NCBI GenBank assembly: GCA_049802235.1
Contig: JBARMB010000107.1
Span: 146,325 to 210,324 of the forward strand
DNA from: VBDM01 sp049802235
GTDB lineage: Bacteria; Pseudomonadota; Gammaproteobacteria; Burkholderiales; SG8-39
Reading direction: 5' to 3'
Length of the DNA: 64,000 bases
Numbering within the stretch: the first letter of the stretch is position 1; every line of letters starts with the position of its first letter. Below are positions 25,775-33,797 of the stretch, in pieces. The position numbers and the translations under genes were made by a program. The notes under the pieces were generated by a model, which searched no databases, was not told where the DNA came from, and worked only from the letters and a program-made list of their open reading frames with translations.

Positions 25775-26824
25775 ATGCGCAACCTGAACCGGCTGGTCGA
25801 CTCGGTGCAGCGCAACTGCCACGTTGCAGATGCGCGCCATGCGCGTGACACCTCGCTGTGCATCTATCTGCTGCAGATGCGCGAGTACTACCGCTGGGAA
25901 AATGATTTGCCCCTCGAGGAGCAGCCGCGCCGGAACGAGCTGGGGACATGGCTCACCGAGCGCGAGGCCCTGTGGTCGGGCATGGAGGATGCGCCGTTCG
26001 ACGCCATATCCGTCAACGGGCACCCCCTCGATCCATTCGATGCCGAGGGCATCAACACCCGGCTGGCCCCGGAGGGGCTTGTTTATGGCGGCGGTATCGG
26101 TCGCTTCCATCGTCCGCATTTTTTCCTCGCCCGGCTCGAGCGCATGGAACGACGCGACGGACTGCGGGTGCTGGTCGCCGGCTGCGAATATGCGCGCGAC
26201 CTGTCCGCGCCGCCCGCCGTCCTCCACAACGACACCGTCTATCTGCGGACAGAGTCGGTGAGGCGCTGGTTGTGGGACAAGGTCGAATTGTGGCGCATGA
26301 AGAAAACCGACGGCGCACTCGCTTCCGCGCTGACATGCTACGGCTTTGGCGACAATGCCGCGCAAGCGCTCGAGCGCATGGTGGAGGCCGAGACCGAGGC
26401 CATCATCCTGCACGAACTCGGCGAGAGCCAGGCCGAGCTGCTGCTCGGCACGCCCTGGTGCGACATGCTTGGGACGCTGTCGAGCAAGCGGGCGGAACTG
26501 GTCGCGCGCGCGGTGCGCGACAACCTTGCCGACTGCGCGTCGACATTACCGGCACTTTTCGCCGCGGGTGCGGACGCCTCGATCCATTTCTACTTCGCGA
26601 ACTTCGACGGCATGAGAAAGGCGCTGTTTCCGAAGCTCGACCGGGCGTATCGCCGCTGGCGGGACGGCGGCGAGCTCGCCGAGTTCGCCGACACCGTGCG
26701 TTCCGGCCGGGCTCACTGGGAAGAGGCAGCGCGCCGCCTGCTCGATATCGGCAAACTCGCCGGCGGGGATGCCGGCAGCCTCGACAAAAACATCGAGCGG
26801 GAAGAGCCGGTGCTGGCCCTTTGA
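25775..26824 (+). CDS. conserved protein of unknown function (possibly the Sfum_1244 family)
   Basis: 349 aa from the ATG two bases past the dioxygenase stop; an upstream ATG at 25727 would lie inside that gene. Opens MRNLNRLVDSVQRNCHVADA, then SLCIYLLQMREYYRWENDLP. Other blocks are YGGGIGRFHRPHFFLARLE and TEAIILHELGESQAELLLG, whose HELGE could be a metal site. From memory this resembles a family named after a Syntrophobacter locus (Sfum_1244); I could not check. It is soluble and lies between the dioxygenase and the HTH-reductase fusion. Confidence 0.7.
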   Translation: MRNLNRLVDSVQRNCHVADARHARDTSLCIYLLQMREYYRWENDLPLEEQPRRNELGTWLTEREALWSGMEDAPFDAISVNGHPLDPFDAEGINTRLAPEGLVYGGGIGRFHRPHFFLARLERMERRDGLRVLVAGCEYARDLSAPPAVLHNDTVYLRTESVRRWLWDKVELWRMKKTDGALASALTCYGFGDNAAQALERMVEAETEAIILHELGESQAELLLGTPWCDMLGTLSSKRAELVARAVRDNLADCASTLPALFAAGADASIHFYFANFDGMRKALFPKLDRAYRRWRDGGELAEFADTVRSGRAHWEEAARRLLDIGKLAGGDAGSLDKNIEREEPVLAL

Positions 26825-26857
26825 TCGCCCAGGGAAGCCCCGGTCCCGGACCATCCC

Positions 26858-28315
26858 ATGGCGCAGCTTCTCACCCTGTCGCGCGCGGCTCGGCTGATGG
26901 GAATGACCCGCGGAGTCCTGCAAAAAAGAATCCGGGACGGGGATCTCCCGTCGCACGACGGCATGGTTTCGACGGAAGATCTGCTGATCGCGTTCCCCGG
27001 GGCGCACCTGGCGGACGATGCAATATTCGAGCGCATCACTCGCATCAAGGAGGAGGCATTCGGCAGACGCGTGCGCGAGCGCGTGCTCCCCGAGCGGGAG
27101 ATCCTCGCCGAGCGCCTGTACGAGCAGAGTCTCGAGCTCGCCGACGTCCGCTCCCATCTGCAGCGTTATCACAGCCTCGTGGTGGCGCTGCAGACCCGTC
27201 TTCGCGAAGTGCACACTGCCCCGTTGGGCACTGCGGAGCGGGCGATCGAGGAGCTCGATTCCTGGATCGAGAACGAACTGCGACGAATCCTCGCGGAAAC
27301 CACGGTGCCGGACTCGCTCGCGCTCATGGATGATATGCTGAAACTCGTGTCCGCCCACGTCATCGTCCAGCCCAGCCGACGGGACTTTTTTGTCGAGGGC
27401 GCGGAAACCATCCTCGAAGCCGCATTGCGCGCCGGCCTGTCCCTGAATTACGGTTGCAGCGTCGGCAATTGCGGTTTGTGCAAGGCGCGCGTCGTTTCGG
27501 GACAGGTCAAGAAAGTGCGCCATCACGACTACGTTCTGTCCGAAGCCGAGCGCCTGCAGGGCCACGCGCTGATGTGTTGTCACACGGCGGTGAGCGATGT
27601 GGTGATCGAGGCGCTGGAGGCCGCCGCGCCGGGCGATATTCCGCAGCAGCAAATCACCGCCCGGGTGAAGTCCGTGACGCCGCTGTCCGAGGACGTATGC
27701 CTGCTGCATCTGCAGACCCCGCGAACCTCCCGCCTGCGCTTTCTGGCCGGCCAGGGCGTCACCCTGGGCCTCGCCGGCGCGGGGGAGTCCGAACTCTATA
27801 TCGCAAGCTGTCCCTGCGATGACCGCAACGTCCAGTTTCATGTCGTGCGCGATGCGCAAAGCGCATTTGCCGAGCGCGTGTTCGCCGGCCTCGACGCGGG
27901 CGAGAATGTGACCATCTGGGGTCCCTGGGGCGACCTCGTGCTGCGCGAGGATTCGCTGCGTTCGCTGGTATTCGTTGCGGGCGACGAGGGCTTTGCACCG
28001 CTGAAAAGCCTGATCGAGCATGCAATGGCACTCGACACCGCCGAGGCGTTGCGGATCTACTGGCACGCCAGCCGGCCCGGCGGCCATTATCTCGCCAACC
28101 TCTGTCGCGCCTGGTCCGAGGCGTTTGACAACGTCCGCTACGCCGCCCTGGCCGGCGATGTCGGCGAGTTCGCTCAACGCATCATGGCGGAGTGCGCCGA
28201 GCTGAAGGATTGCGATGTTTATCTCGCCGGGTCGCAGCCGTTCGTCGATCAGGTCGGCGAGCGGCTGCGCGCCGGCAGCCTGCCTGCCAGGCGGATTGCG
28301 GCCATCGCCGTCTGA
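26858..28315 (+). CDS. HTH-[2Fe-2S] ferredoxin-FAD/NAD(P)H reductase fusion
   Basis: 485 aa. Residues 1-45 form a MerR/excisionase-like helix-turn-helix (LTLSRAARLMGMTRGVLQKR). A helical linker with coiled-coil character covers about 55-160. Residues 165-255 are a plant-type [2Fe-2S] ferredoxin with Cys200, Cys205, Cys208 and Cys240 (CSVGNCGLCKARV...LMCCHT). Residues 258-485 are a ferredoxin-NADP+ reductase-like module (RLRFLAGQGVTLGL, LVFVAGDEGFAPLKSLIEHA). A DNA-binding domain joined to an electron-transfer chain is unusual. It may feed electrons to the dioxygenase, act as a redox-sensing regulator, or both; this is inference. It is the last gene of the operon. Confidence 0.87.
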   Translation: MAQLLTLSRAARLMGMTRGVLQKRIRDGDLPSHDGMVSTEDLLIAFPGAHLADDAIFERITRIKEEAFGRRVRERVLPEREILAERLYEQSLELADVRSHLQRYHSLVVALQTRLREVHTAPLGTAERAIEELDSWIENELRRILAETTVPDSLALMDDMLKLVSAHVIVQPSRRDFFVEGAETILEAALRAGLSLNYGCSVGNCGLCKARVVSGQVKKVRHHDYVLSEAERLQGHALMCCHTAVSDVVIEALEAAAPGDIPQQQITARVKSVTPLSEDVCLLHLQTPRTSRLRFLAGQGVTLGLAGAGESELYIASCPCDDRNVQFHVVRDAQSAFAERVFAGLDAGENVTIWGPWGDLVLREDSLRSLVFVAGDEGFAPLKSLIEHAMALDTAEALRIYWHASRPGGHYLANLCRAWSEAFDNVRYAALAGDVGEFAQRIMAECAELKDCDVYLAGSQPFVDQVGERLRAGSLPARRIAAIAV

Positions 28316-28369
28316 CGGTCTCGCTTCCGCGGCAAGCGCATTTGCAACGCGCACGTGTTCAGGGCTATT

Positions 28370-29362
28370 TCATTCCGCGCGTGCAGCGCGCCTCAGGCGG
28401 TCATTGACCCCGGACCATTCGCCGCCTTCGGGCGGGGCCTCGACCAATATCACCGCGCAGCCCGAGCCGTCGAGTATGCGCAGGTTCGCGTACAGGTCAT
28501 GCGCGTAACGTCCCGGCTCCGGCGGCGCGGCGATCCACAGCAGGCTCGCATCGCCCGCCGGCTGCGCGCGGAATGCGAGCACGCTGCGACGCAGGTTCGC
28601 TTCGCTCCGCAGCACCTTATTCCAATCCTCCGCGCCGACGAGCAGCAGCGGTTGCCGCGGCGCGTAGTGCGACTCGAGCGCGCCCGGTGAGCGCGGCGCC
28701 TGCGCGTCGCGGCGCTCGGGCATGACGCCGATTACTGCAGCAATTTCTTCTGCGCTGATTCGCCCCGGCCGCAGCAGCACCGGCCGCCCGCGCGAGAGAT
28801 CAAGGATCGTCGATTCGATGCCGACCTCGCAAGGGCCGCCGTCGAGCACCAGGTCGACCTCGTCGCCCAAGTCGTCATGCACGTGCTCTGCGGTCGTCGG
28901 GCTGATGCGTCCGAACTTGTTGGCCGAGGGCGCGGCCACGCCGACCCGGCGCCGTCCATCGTCCTCGCCGCCGAATGCGCGCAGCAGCTCGAGCGCAACG
29001 GGATGTCCGGGAATACGCAGGCCGATGGTGTCCTGGCCGCCGGTGAGGTAATCGCCCACGCCCGGCGCGCGCTTCAGCAGCAGCGTGAGCGGCCCCGGCC
29101 AGAAATGTGCCGCGAGTTTCCTTGCGCTTTCGGGAACCTCGCGCGCCCAGCGCGACAGTTGCGCGACGTCGCCGATATGAACGATGACCGGGTGGTTCGG
29201 AGGCCGGCCCTTCACGGCGTAGATGCGCGCGACCGCCGCCGGGTTCGATGCGTCGGCGCCGAGGCCGTAGACGGTTTCGGTGGGGAACGCGACCAACCCA
29301 CCGCGCTTGAGCACGGCGGCAGCGTCGCCGATCGAAGGCGGAGTTCGGGGAACGGGTCGCAT
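28370..29362 (-). CDS. sua5: L-threonylcarbamoyladenylate synthase, long form
   Basis: 330 aa. The YrdC domain (about 1-205) shows GGLVAFPTETVYGLGADA, KGRPPNHPVIVHI and GGPCEVGIESTILDLS; a C-terminal Sua5 domain begins with RSPGALESHYAPRQPLLLVG. It makes threonylcarbamoyl-AMP for the t6A modification of ANN-decoding tRNAs. It follows purE at the end of the pyk-fba-purC-purE run, 48 bases away. It is convergent with the HTH-reductase gene, separated by 54 bases. Confidence 0.93.
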   Translation of the reverse strand: MRPVPRTPPSIGDAAAVLKRGGLVAFPTETVYGLGADASNPAAVARIYAVKGRPPNHPVIVHIGDVAQLSRWAREVPESARKLAAHFWPGPLTLLLKRAPGVGDYLTGGQDTIGLRIPGHPVALELLRAFGGEDDGRRRVGVAAPSANKFGRISPTTAEHVHDDLGDEVDLVLDGGPCEVGIESTILDLSRGRPVLLRPGRISAEEIAAVIGVMPERRDAQAPRSPGALESHYAPRQPLLLVGAEDWNKVLRSEANLRRSVLAFRAQPAGDASLLWIAAPPEPGRYAHDLYANLRILDGSGCAVILVEAPPEGGEWSGVNDRLRRAARAE

Positions 29363-29410
29363 ACGGCGGGGCGGGTCGCGCCCGCCGATATTTTGCTTGC
29401 CGACGCAGCG

Positions 29411-29905
29411 TCAACCCGGCAGCTTGGCGTTCTTGATCGCTTCGGCCTGGCCGCGGCGGAAGGCTGCGAGCTTCTTTGCCAGTTTCGCGTCTTCGAGGGC
29501 GAGCATGGCGACGGCGAACAGGCCGGCATTGGCGGCGCCCGCTTCGCCGATCGCAAAGGTGGCAACCGGAACGCCTTTGGGCATCTGCACGACCGACAGG
29601 AGGGAGTCGAGGCCTTTCAGGTATTTCGAAGGCATCGGAACGCCGAGCACCGGCAGCGTGGTCTTCGCCGCGATCACGCCGGCGAGGTGAGCGGCGCCGC
29701 CGGCCCCGGCGATGAAGCATTTCACGCCTTTCGCGCCCAGGCGTTCGACCCATTCGACGAGCGCATCCGGCGAGCGGTGCGCCGACAGCACTTTGGCTGC
29801 GTAAGGCACCGAGAAATCGGCGAGCTGCTTCGCCGCTTCGTGCATGACATCCCAGTCGCTTGCGCTTCCCATGACGATGCCGACGAGCGGCGCGCGGCTG
29901 GCCAT
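29411..29905 (-). CDS. purE: 5-(carboxyamino)imidazole ribonucleotide mutase
   Basis: 164 aa. VGIVMGSASDWDVMHEAA and SAHRSPDALVEW carry the active-site serine and histidine; GAGGAAHLAGVIAAKTTLPV is the class I signature. Converts N5-CAIR to CAIR in purine synthesis. ATG 29905 is chosen because GGGAGG lies six bases before it; ATG 29911 would leave no spacing. It starts two bases past the purC stop. Confidence 0.95.
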   Translation of the reverse strand: MASRAPLVGIVMGSASDWDVMHEAAKQLADFSVPYAAKVLSAHRSPDALVEWVERLGAKGVKCFIAGAGGAAHLAGVIAAKTTLPVLGVPMPSKYLKGLDSLLSVVQMPKGVPVATFAIGEAGAANAGLFAVAMLALEDAKLAKKLAAFRRGQAEAIKNAKLPG

Positions 29906-29907
29906 TT

Positions 29908-30807
29908 TCATCCTCCCAGTTTCTGTCCTGTCAGACGATACAGCGCCTCCCGATATTTTTCCGAAGTTTTGGCGATCACTTCCGCCGGCAGCCGCGGCGC
30001 GGGCGGCGTCTTGTTCCAGTCGAGCGTCTCGAGGTAATCGCGCACGTACTGCTTGTCGAAGGAAGGCGGGCTGGTGCCGGGCCGGTACTGGTCCGCGGGC
30101 CAGAAGCGCGAGGAGTCCGCGGTGAGCGCCTCGTCGATCAGAACAAGCTCCCCCTTGTCGTTCGTGCCGAATTCGAACTTGGTGTCGGCGATGATGATGC
30201 CGCGCTCGCGCGCGTAGTCGGCGGCCTCGCGATACAGCCGGATGCTCACGTCGCGCACTCTGGCGGCAAGCGCCTTCCCGATCAGCTTCTCCACCTGTTC
30301 GAACGCAATGTTCTCGTCGTGCGTGCCGGCCTCGGCCTTGGTCGCGGGCGTGAATATCACGTCCGGCAGCTTGTCTGCCTGCTTGAGGCCGGCCGGCAGA
30401 CGGATGCCGCAAACGGTACCTGTCTTCTGATAGTCCTTCCAGCCCGAGCCGATGAGATAGCCGCGCACCACGGCCTCGATCGGCAGCGGCTTCAATTTTC
30501 TTACCACGACCGCACGGCCTTTCACCTGCGCCGCTTCGTCGCCGCCCGCGACCACCGATTCCGCCGCGGCGCCGTTCAGGTGATTCGGAACGATATGCGC
30601 GAGTTTCCTGAACCAGAAATTGGACATCTCGTTCAGCACCCGGCCCTTGTCCGGAATCGGGTCGGGCAGGATCACGTCGAATGCCGACAGCCGGTCGCTG
30701 GTGACGATCAGCAGGCGGTCGCCGCCCATGGCATACATGTCACGGACCTTGCCCCGCCCGAGCAACGGCAGGCTCTTGAGATTGGATTCGTACAGCGGTG
30801 CAGCCAT
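29908..30807 (-). CDS. purC: phosphoribosylaminoimidazole-succinocarboxamide synthase (SAICAR synthetase)
   Basis: 299 aa, the longer form common in Betaproteobacteria. GRGKVRDMYAMGGDRLLIVT, VVRGYLIGSGWKDYQKTG and IIIADTKFEFG are the conserved nucleotide- and substrate-binding blocks. Joins CAIR and aspartate in purine synthesis. Nearly touches purE downstream; lies eight bases after fba. Confidence 0.96.
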   Translation of the reverse strand: MAAPLYESNLKSLPLLGRGKVRDMYAMGGDRLLIVTSDRLSAFDVILPDPIPDKGRVLNEMSNFWFRKLAHIVPNHLNGAAAESVVAGGDEAAQVKGRAVVVRKLKPLPIEAVVRGYLIGSGWKDYQKTGTVCGIRLPAGLKQADKLPDVIFTPATKAEAGTHDENIAFEQVEKLIGKALAARVRDVSIRLYREAADYARERGIIIADTKFEFGTNDKGELVLIDEALTADSSRFWPADQYRPGTSPPSFDKQYVRDYLETLDWNKTPPAPRLPAEVIAKTSEKYREALYRLTGQKLGG

Positions 30808-30815
30808 GCTCTTTG

Positions 30816-31841
30816 TTACGCCGCCTGCTTTTCCAGATCCGGGCGGTACTTGCCCTGGCTCGCGAGGCCATTCATTCGCGCGCGGTGGTAAAACGCCTTC
30901 TGCGCCGCGGCGACGTTGCCGGCTGAGCCGCGCCAGGTCTTGAGTGCCGGATTCTGCAGCGCGCGGCTGTAGGAAAACGTGAGCTGCCAGGGCAGGTGCG
31001 GCATTCCCGCCATCTCGTTCAGGTGCGCGGTCGCATCCAAGTCGCTCTGGCCGCCGGAAAGAAACACGATTCCGGGGAGCGCCGCCGGCACGGTGCGCTT
31101 CAGGCAGCGCAGGGTTTCCTCGGCCACCTGTTCCACGCCGGCCTGCTTCGGGCAATCCTTGCCCGAAACGACCATCGATGCCTTCAGGATGGTGTGCTCG
31201 AGCGAAACGTTGTGGGCGCGCATCGCGGCGAACAGCGCGGAAAGCGTCGCCTCGCTCGCCTCGAAACAGCGCTCGATGGTGTGGTCGCCGTCGAGCAAAA
31301 CCTCGGGCTCGACGATGGGCACGATCGACGCTTCCTGGCACAGCGCCGAATACCGCGCCAGCGCATGCGCGTTGGCGTAGAGGCAGGCATGGCTCGGGAT
31401 GCCGTTGCCGATGGTGATCACCGCGCGCCACTTGGCGAAGCGCGCGCCGAGCTTGAAGTATTCGGCCAGCCGCCCGCGCAGGCCGTCCAGGCCCTCGGTG
31501 ATCTTCTCCCCGGGGCATAGGGCGAGGTCATGCGTACCCTTGTCCACCTTGATGCCGGGAATGACGCCCTTTTTCTCCAGGTATTTCGGGAACGGCTCGT
31601 TGCCGGCCACCGTGCCTTGGCGAATGGTCTCGTCGAACAGGATCACCCCGCTCACGAACTCCTCCATCCCCTTGGTGGTGAACAGCAGATCGCGGTAGGC
31701 GCGGCGATTGGCTTCGGTGCAATCGGCGCCGACCGACTTGAAGCGCTTCTCGCAGGTGCCGCTGGATTCGTCGGCGGCGAGCAGCCCTTTGCCCTTGGCG
31801 ACCATGGCTGCGGCGGTCTTGGAAAGCAGGTTCTTGTCCAT
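30816..31841 (-). CDS. fructose-bisphosphate aldolase, class I
   Basis: 341 aa. GKGLLAADESSGTCEKRF, KVDKGTHDLALCPGEKITEG and the Schiff-base lysine region HTILKASMVV place it in the class I (metal-independent) family. Cleaves fructose 1,6-bisphosphate, or condenses triose phosphates in gluconeogenesis and CO2 fixation. Follows pyk in the same direction after 170 bases that contain a duplicated pyk tail. Confidence 0.94.
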   Translation of the reverse strand: MDKNLLSKTAAAMVAKGKGLLAADESSGTCEKRFKSVGADCTEANRRAYRDLLFTTKGMEEFVSGVILFDETIRQGTVAGNEPFPKYLEKKGVIPGIKVDKGTHDLALCPGEKITEGLDGLRGRLAEYFKLGARFAKWRAVITIGNGIPSHACLYANAHALARYSALCQEASIVPIVEPEVLLDGDHTIERCFEASEATLSALFAAMRAHNVSLEHTILKASMVVSGKDCPKQAGVEQVAEETLRCLKRTVPAALPGIVFLSGGQSDLDATAHLNEMAGMPHLPWQLTFSYSRALQNPALKTWRGSAGNVAAAQKAFYHRARMNGLASQGKYRPDLEKQAA

Positions 31842-31925
31842 GGGATTGGAATCTCCGGTTGATTTCAGAAACAGGGCGATAAACCGCAATTTTACTCCGC
31901 GGGGCGGGACTGATGCTACGTCGGG

Positions 31926-32033
31926 TCAACCCCGGCGGCGTTCGCCGGGGGCAATTTTGGCCTCGGCCGCTTCGCTTAACCCGCTTCGCGCGTTAGCCTC
32001 GTCCAGATTGCTCAACCCCGGCGGCGTTCGCCG
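31926..32033. repeat. direct repeat of the pyk 3' end
   Basis: The 22 bases spanning the pyk stop and last codons (32012-32033, plus-strand TCAACCCCGGCGGCGTTCGC then CG) recur exactly at 31926-31947, 86 bases further downstream. The intervening bases look non-coding. This suggests a local duplication that left a second copy of the C-terminus and stop. Confidence 0.8.
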
Positions 32034-33451
32034 ACCTTGACTATTTTCATCGTATTCGTCCCGCCCGCCGTGCCGATCGGCTCGCCTATGGTCAGGACGA
32101 TGAGGTCGCCTTTCTGCACCACGCCGTTCTTCACCAGGACGTTCTCGGCTTCCTCGAGCAGCTCCTCGCGGTCGTGGCCGATGTATTTCACCATCAGCGG
32201 ATAGGTGTCGCGAAACAGTGAACAACGATAGCGCGTCGTGGTCTGGGAAGTGAGCGCGTAGATCGGCACGCCGCAGTTCAGCCGCGACATCCACAGCGCA
32301 GTCGAGCCCGATTCGGTCAGCGCCGCGATCGCCTTGACCTTGAGGTGATAAGCGGTGAACAGCGCCGCCATGGCGATGGACTGGTCGACGCGCGTGAAGA
32401 CGCGGCGCAGGAAATGCTCGTCGAGCGTGACTTCGGCGGAGTCCTCGGCCACCTCGCAGATGCGGCTCATCGCCGCGACGGTCTCGACCGGATATTTGCC
32501 GCTGGCGGTTTCCGCCGAGAGCATCACCGCGTCGGTGCCGTCGAGCACGGCGTTGGCGACGTCGGACACCTCGGCGCGGGTCGGAACGGGGCTCGAGATC
32601 ATCGATTCCATCATCTGTGTCGCGGTGATGGTGATCTTGTTCTGCTCCCGCGCGAGCCTGATCATGCGCTTTTGCAGGGCAGGGACGGAGGCGTCGCCGA
32701 CTTCGACGGCAAGGTCGCCGCGCGCCACCATGATGCCTTCGCAGGCCGACATGATGTCCAGCAGGGCTTTTGGCTCGACGGCTTCGGCGCGCTCGATCTT
32801 GGCAATGAGGAAGGCATTGCCCCCCGCCGCGAGCATCAGTTGCCGCGCCATGTACATGTCGGCACTCGATTTCGGGAACGACACCGCGAGATAGTCGGCC
32901 TTGAGCTGCGCCGCGGTGCGGACGTCCTCCATGTCCTTGGGAGTAAGCGCCGGCGCGGTCAGCCCGCCGCCGAGCCGGTTGATGCCCTTGTTGTTGGAGA
33001 GCACGCCGCCGTGGCGCACGCGGCAGTGCACTTCGGCGCCCACGACCTTCTCCACGTCGAACACGATGCGGCCGTCATCGAGCAGCAGCACGTCGCCCGC
33101 GCGCACGTCGCGGGGCAGCTCCTTGTAGTCGAGGCCGACGCCTGTCTCGTCACCGAGCTCGCGCTCGGCGTCGAGCACGAACGCGTCCCCCGGCATGAGG
33201 CTGACCTTGCCGTCCTTGAACTTGCCGACGCGGATCTTCGGCCCCTGCAGGTCGGCCATGATGCCGACGGTGCGGCCGGTCTTGCGGCAGGTGTCACGCA
33301 CGAGTTCCGCGCGGCGGAGGTGGTCCTCGGCGCTGCCGTGAGAGAAATTCATGCGCACCACGTCGACGCCGGCGAGGAACATGCGCTCGAGGGTCTCGGC
33401 ATCGCTCGATGCGGGGCCGAGCGTGGCGACGATCTTGGTGCTTCTGAGCAT
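32012..33451 (-). CDS. pyk: pyruvate kinase
   Basis: 479 aa. STKIVATLGPASSDAETLER, VVRMNFSHGSAEDH, IMVARGDLAVEVG and ITATQMMESMISSPVPTRAE are the usual blocks, with the catalytic lysine in FLIAKIERAEAVE. Converts PEP and ADP to pyruvate and ATP. The C-terminus ends VKVGERRRG, which is the segment duplicated downstream. First gene of the pyk-fba-purC-purE-sua5 run; the upstream gap of 346 bases is shared with the divergent DGQHR gene. Confidence 0.96.
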   Translation of the reverse strand: MLRSTKIVATLGPASSDAETLERMFLAGVDVVRMNFSHGSAEDHLRRAELVRDTCRKTGRTVGIMADLQGPKIRVGKFKDGKVSLMPGDAFVLDAERELGDETGVGLDYKELPRDVRAGDVLLLDDGRIVFDVEKVVGAEVHCRVRHGGVLSNNKGINRLGGGLTAPALTPKDMEDVRTAAQLKADYLAVSFPKSSADMYMARQLMLAAGGNAFLIAKIERAEAVEPKALLDIMSACEGIMVARGDLAVEVGDASVPALQKRMIRLAREQNKITITATQMMESMISSPVPTRAEVSDVANAVLDGTDAVMLSAETASGKYPVETVAAMSRICEVAEDSAEVTLDEHFLRRVFTRVDQSIAMAALFTAYHLKVKAIAALTESGSTALWMSRLNCGVPIYALTSQTTTRYRCSLFRDTYPLMVKYIGHDREELLEEAENVLVKNGVVQKGDLIVLTIGEPIGTAGGTNTMKIVKVGERRRG

Positions 33452-33797
33452 TGACCCCCCGGGAAATGGGTTCTACTTTACCAGATGCCTATGACGGGCC
33501 TTTGCCTGCGGGAAAGGAAAAGCCCATGGAAAATCCCGACAATCCGGGCTGGCGCACTGTACTCGCCGCGTCGCCCGCACTGGCGACCGGGGCGGGACTT
33601 GCCCCGCCGCCCCAGCCTGGACGCGCTGGAGCGGACCCACGACGGCTCAATGCGCCGCCTCCTCGGAACGCCGGCCGTCCGGACGCCGGTTGCCGGAAGT
33701 TGGGGTGGGCATACGGTTTTTGGCAGCTTGGGGCCGGATTCGGCTATATTTCCGGTCTGCGCCAACGGTCGAGCCCAAACCTCAAGGGAGAACATCC
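33452..33797. promoter_or_regulatory. non-coding gap between divergent pyk and the DGQHR gene
   Basis: 346 bases without a convincing gene. The first 20 bases before pyk are AT-richer (TTCTACTTTACC). GCTATATTTCC around 33740-33751, about 50 bases before the GTG start, is the best guess at a -10 region for the DGQHR gene. Confidence 0.35.

Noticed and set aside
21391..28315. CRISPR array near the Cas6-like gene
   Set aside because: No run of regularly spaced identical repeats was found on reading this region or the rest of the window.
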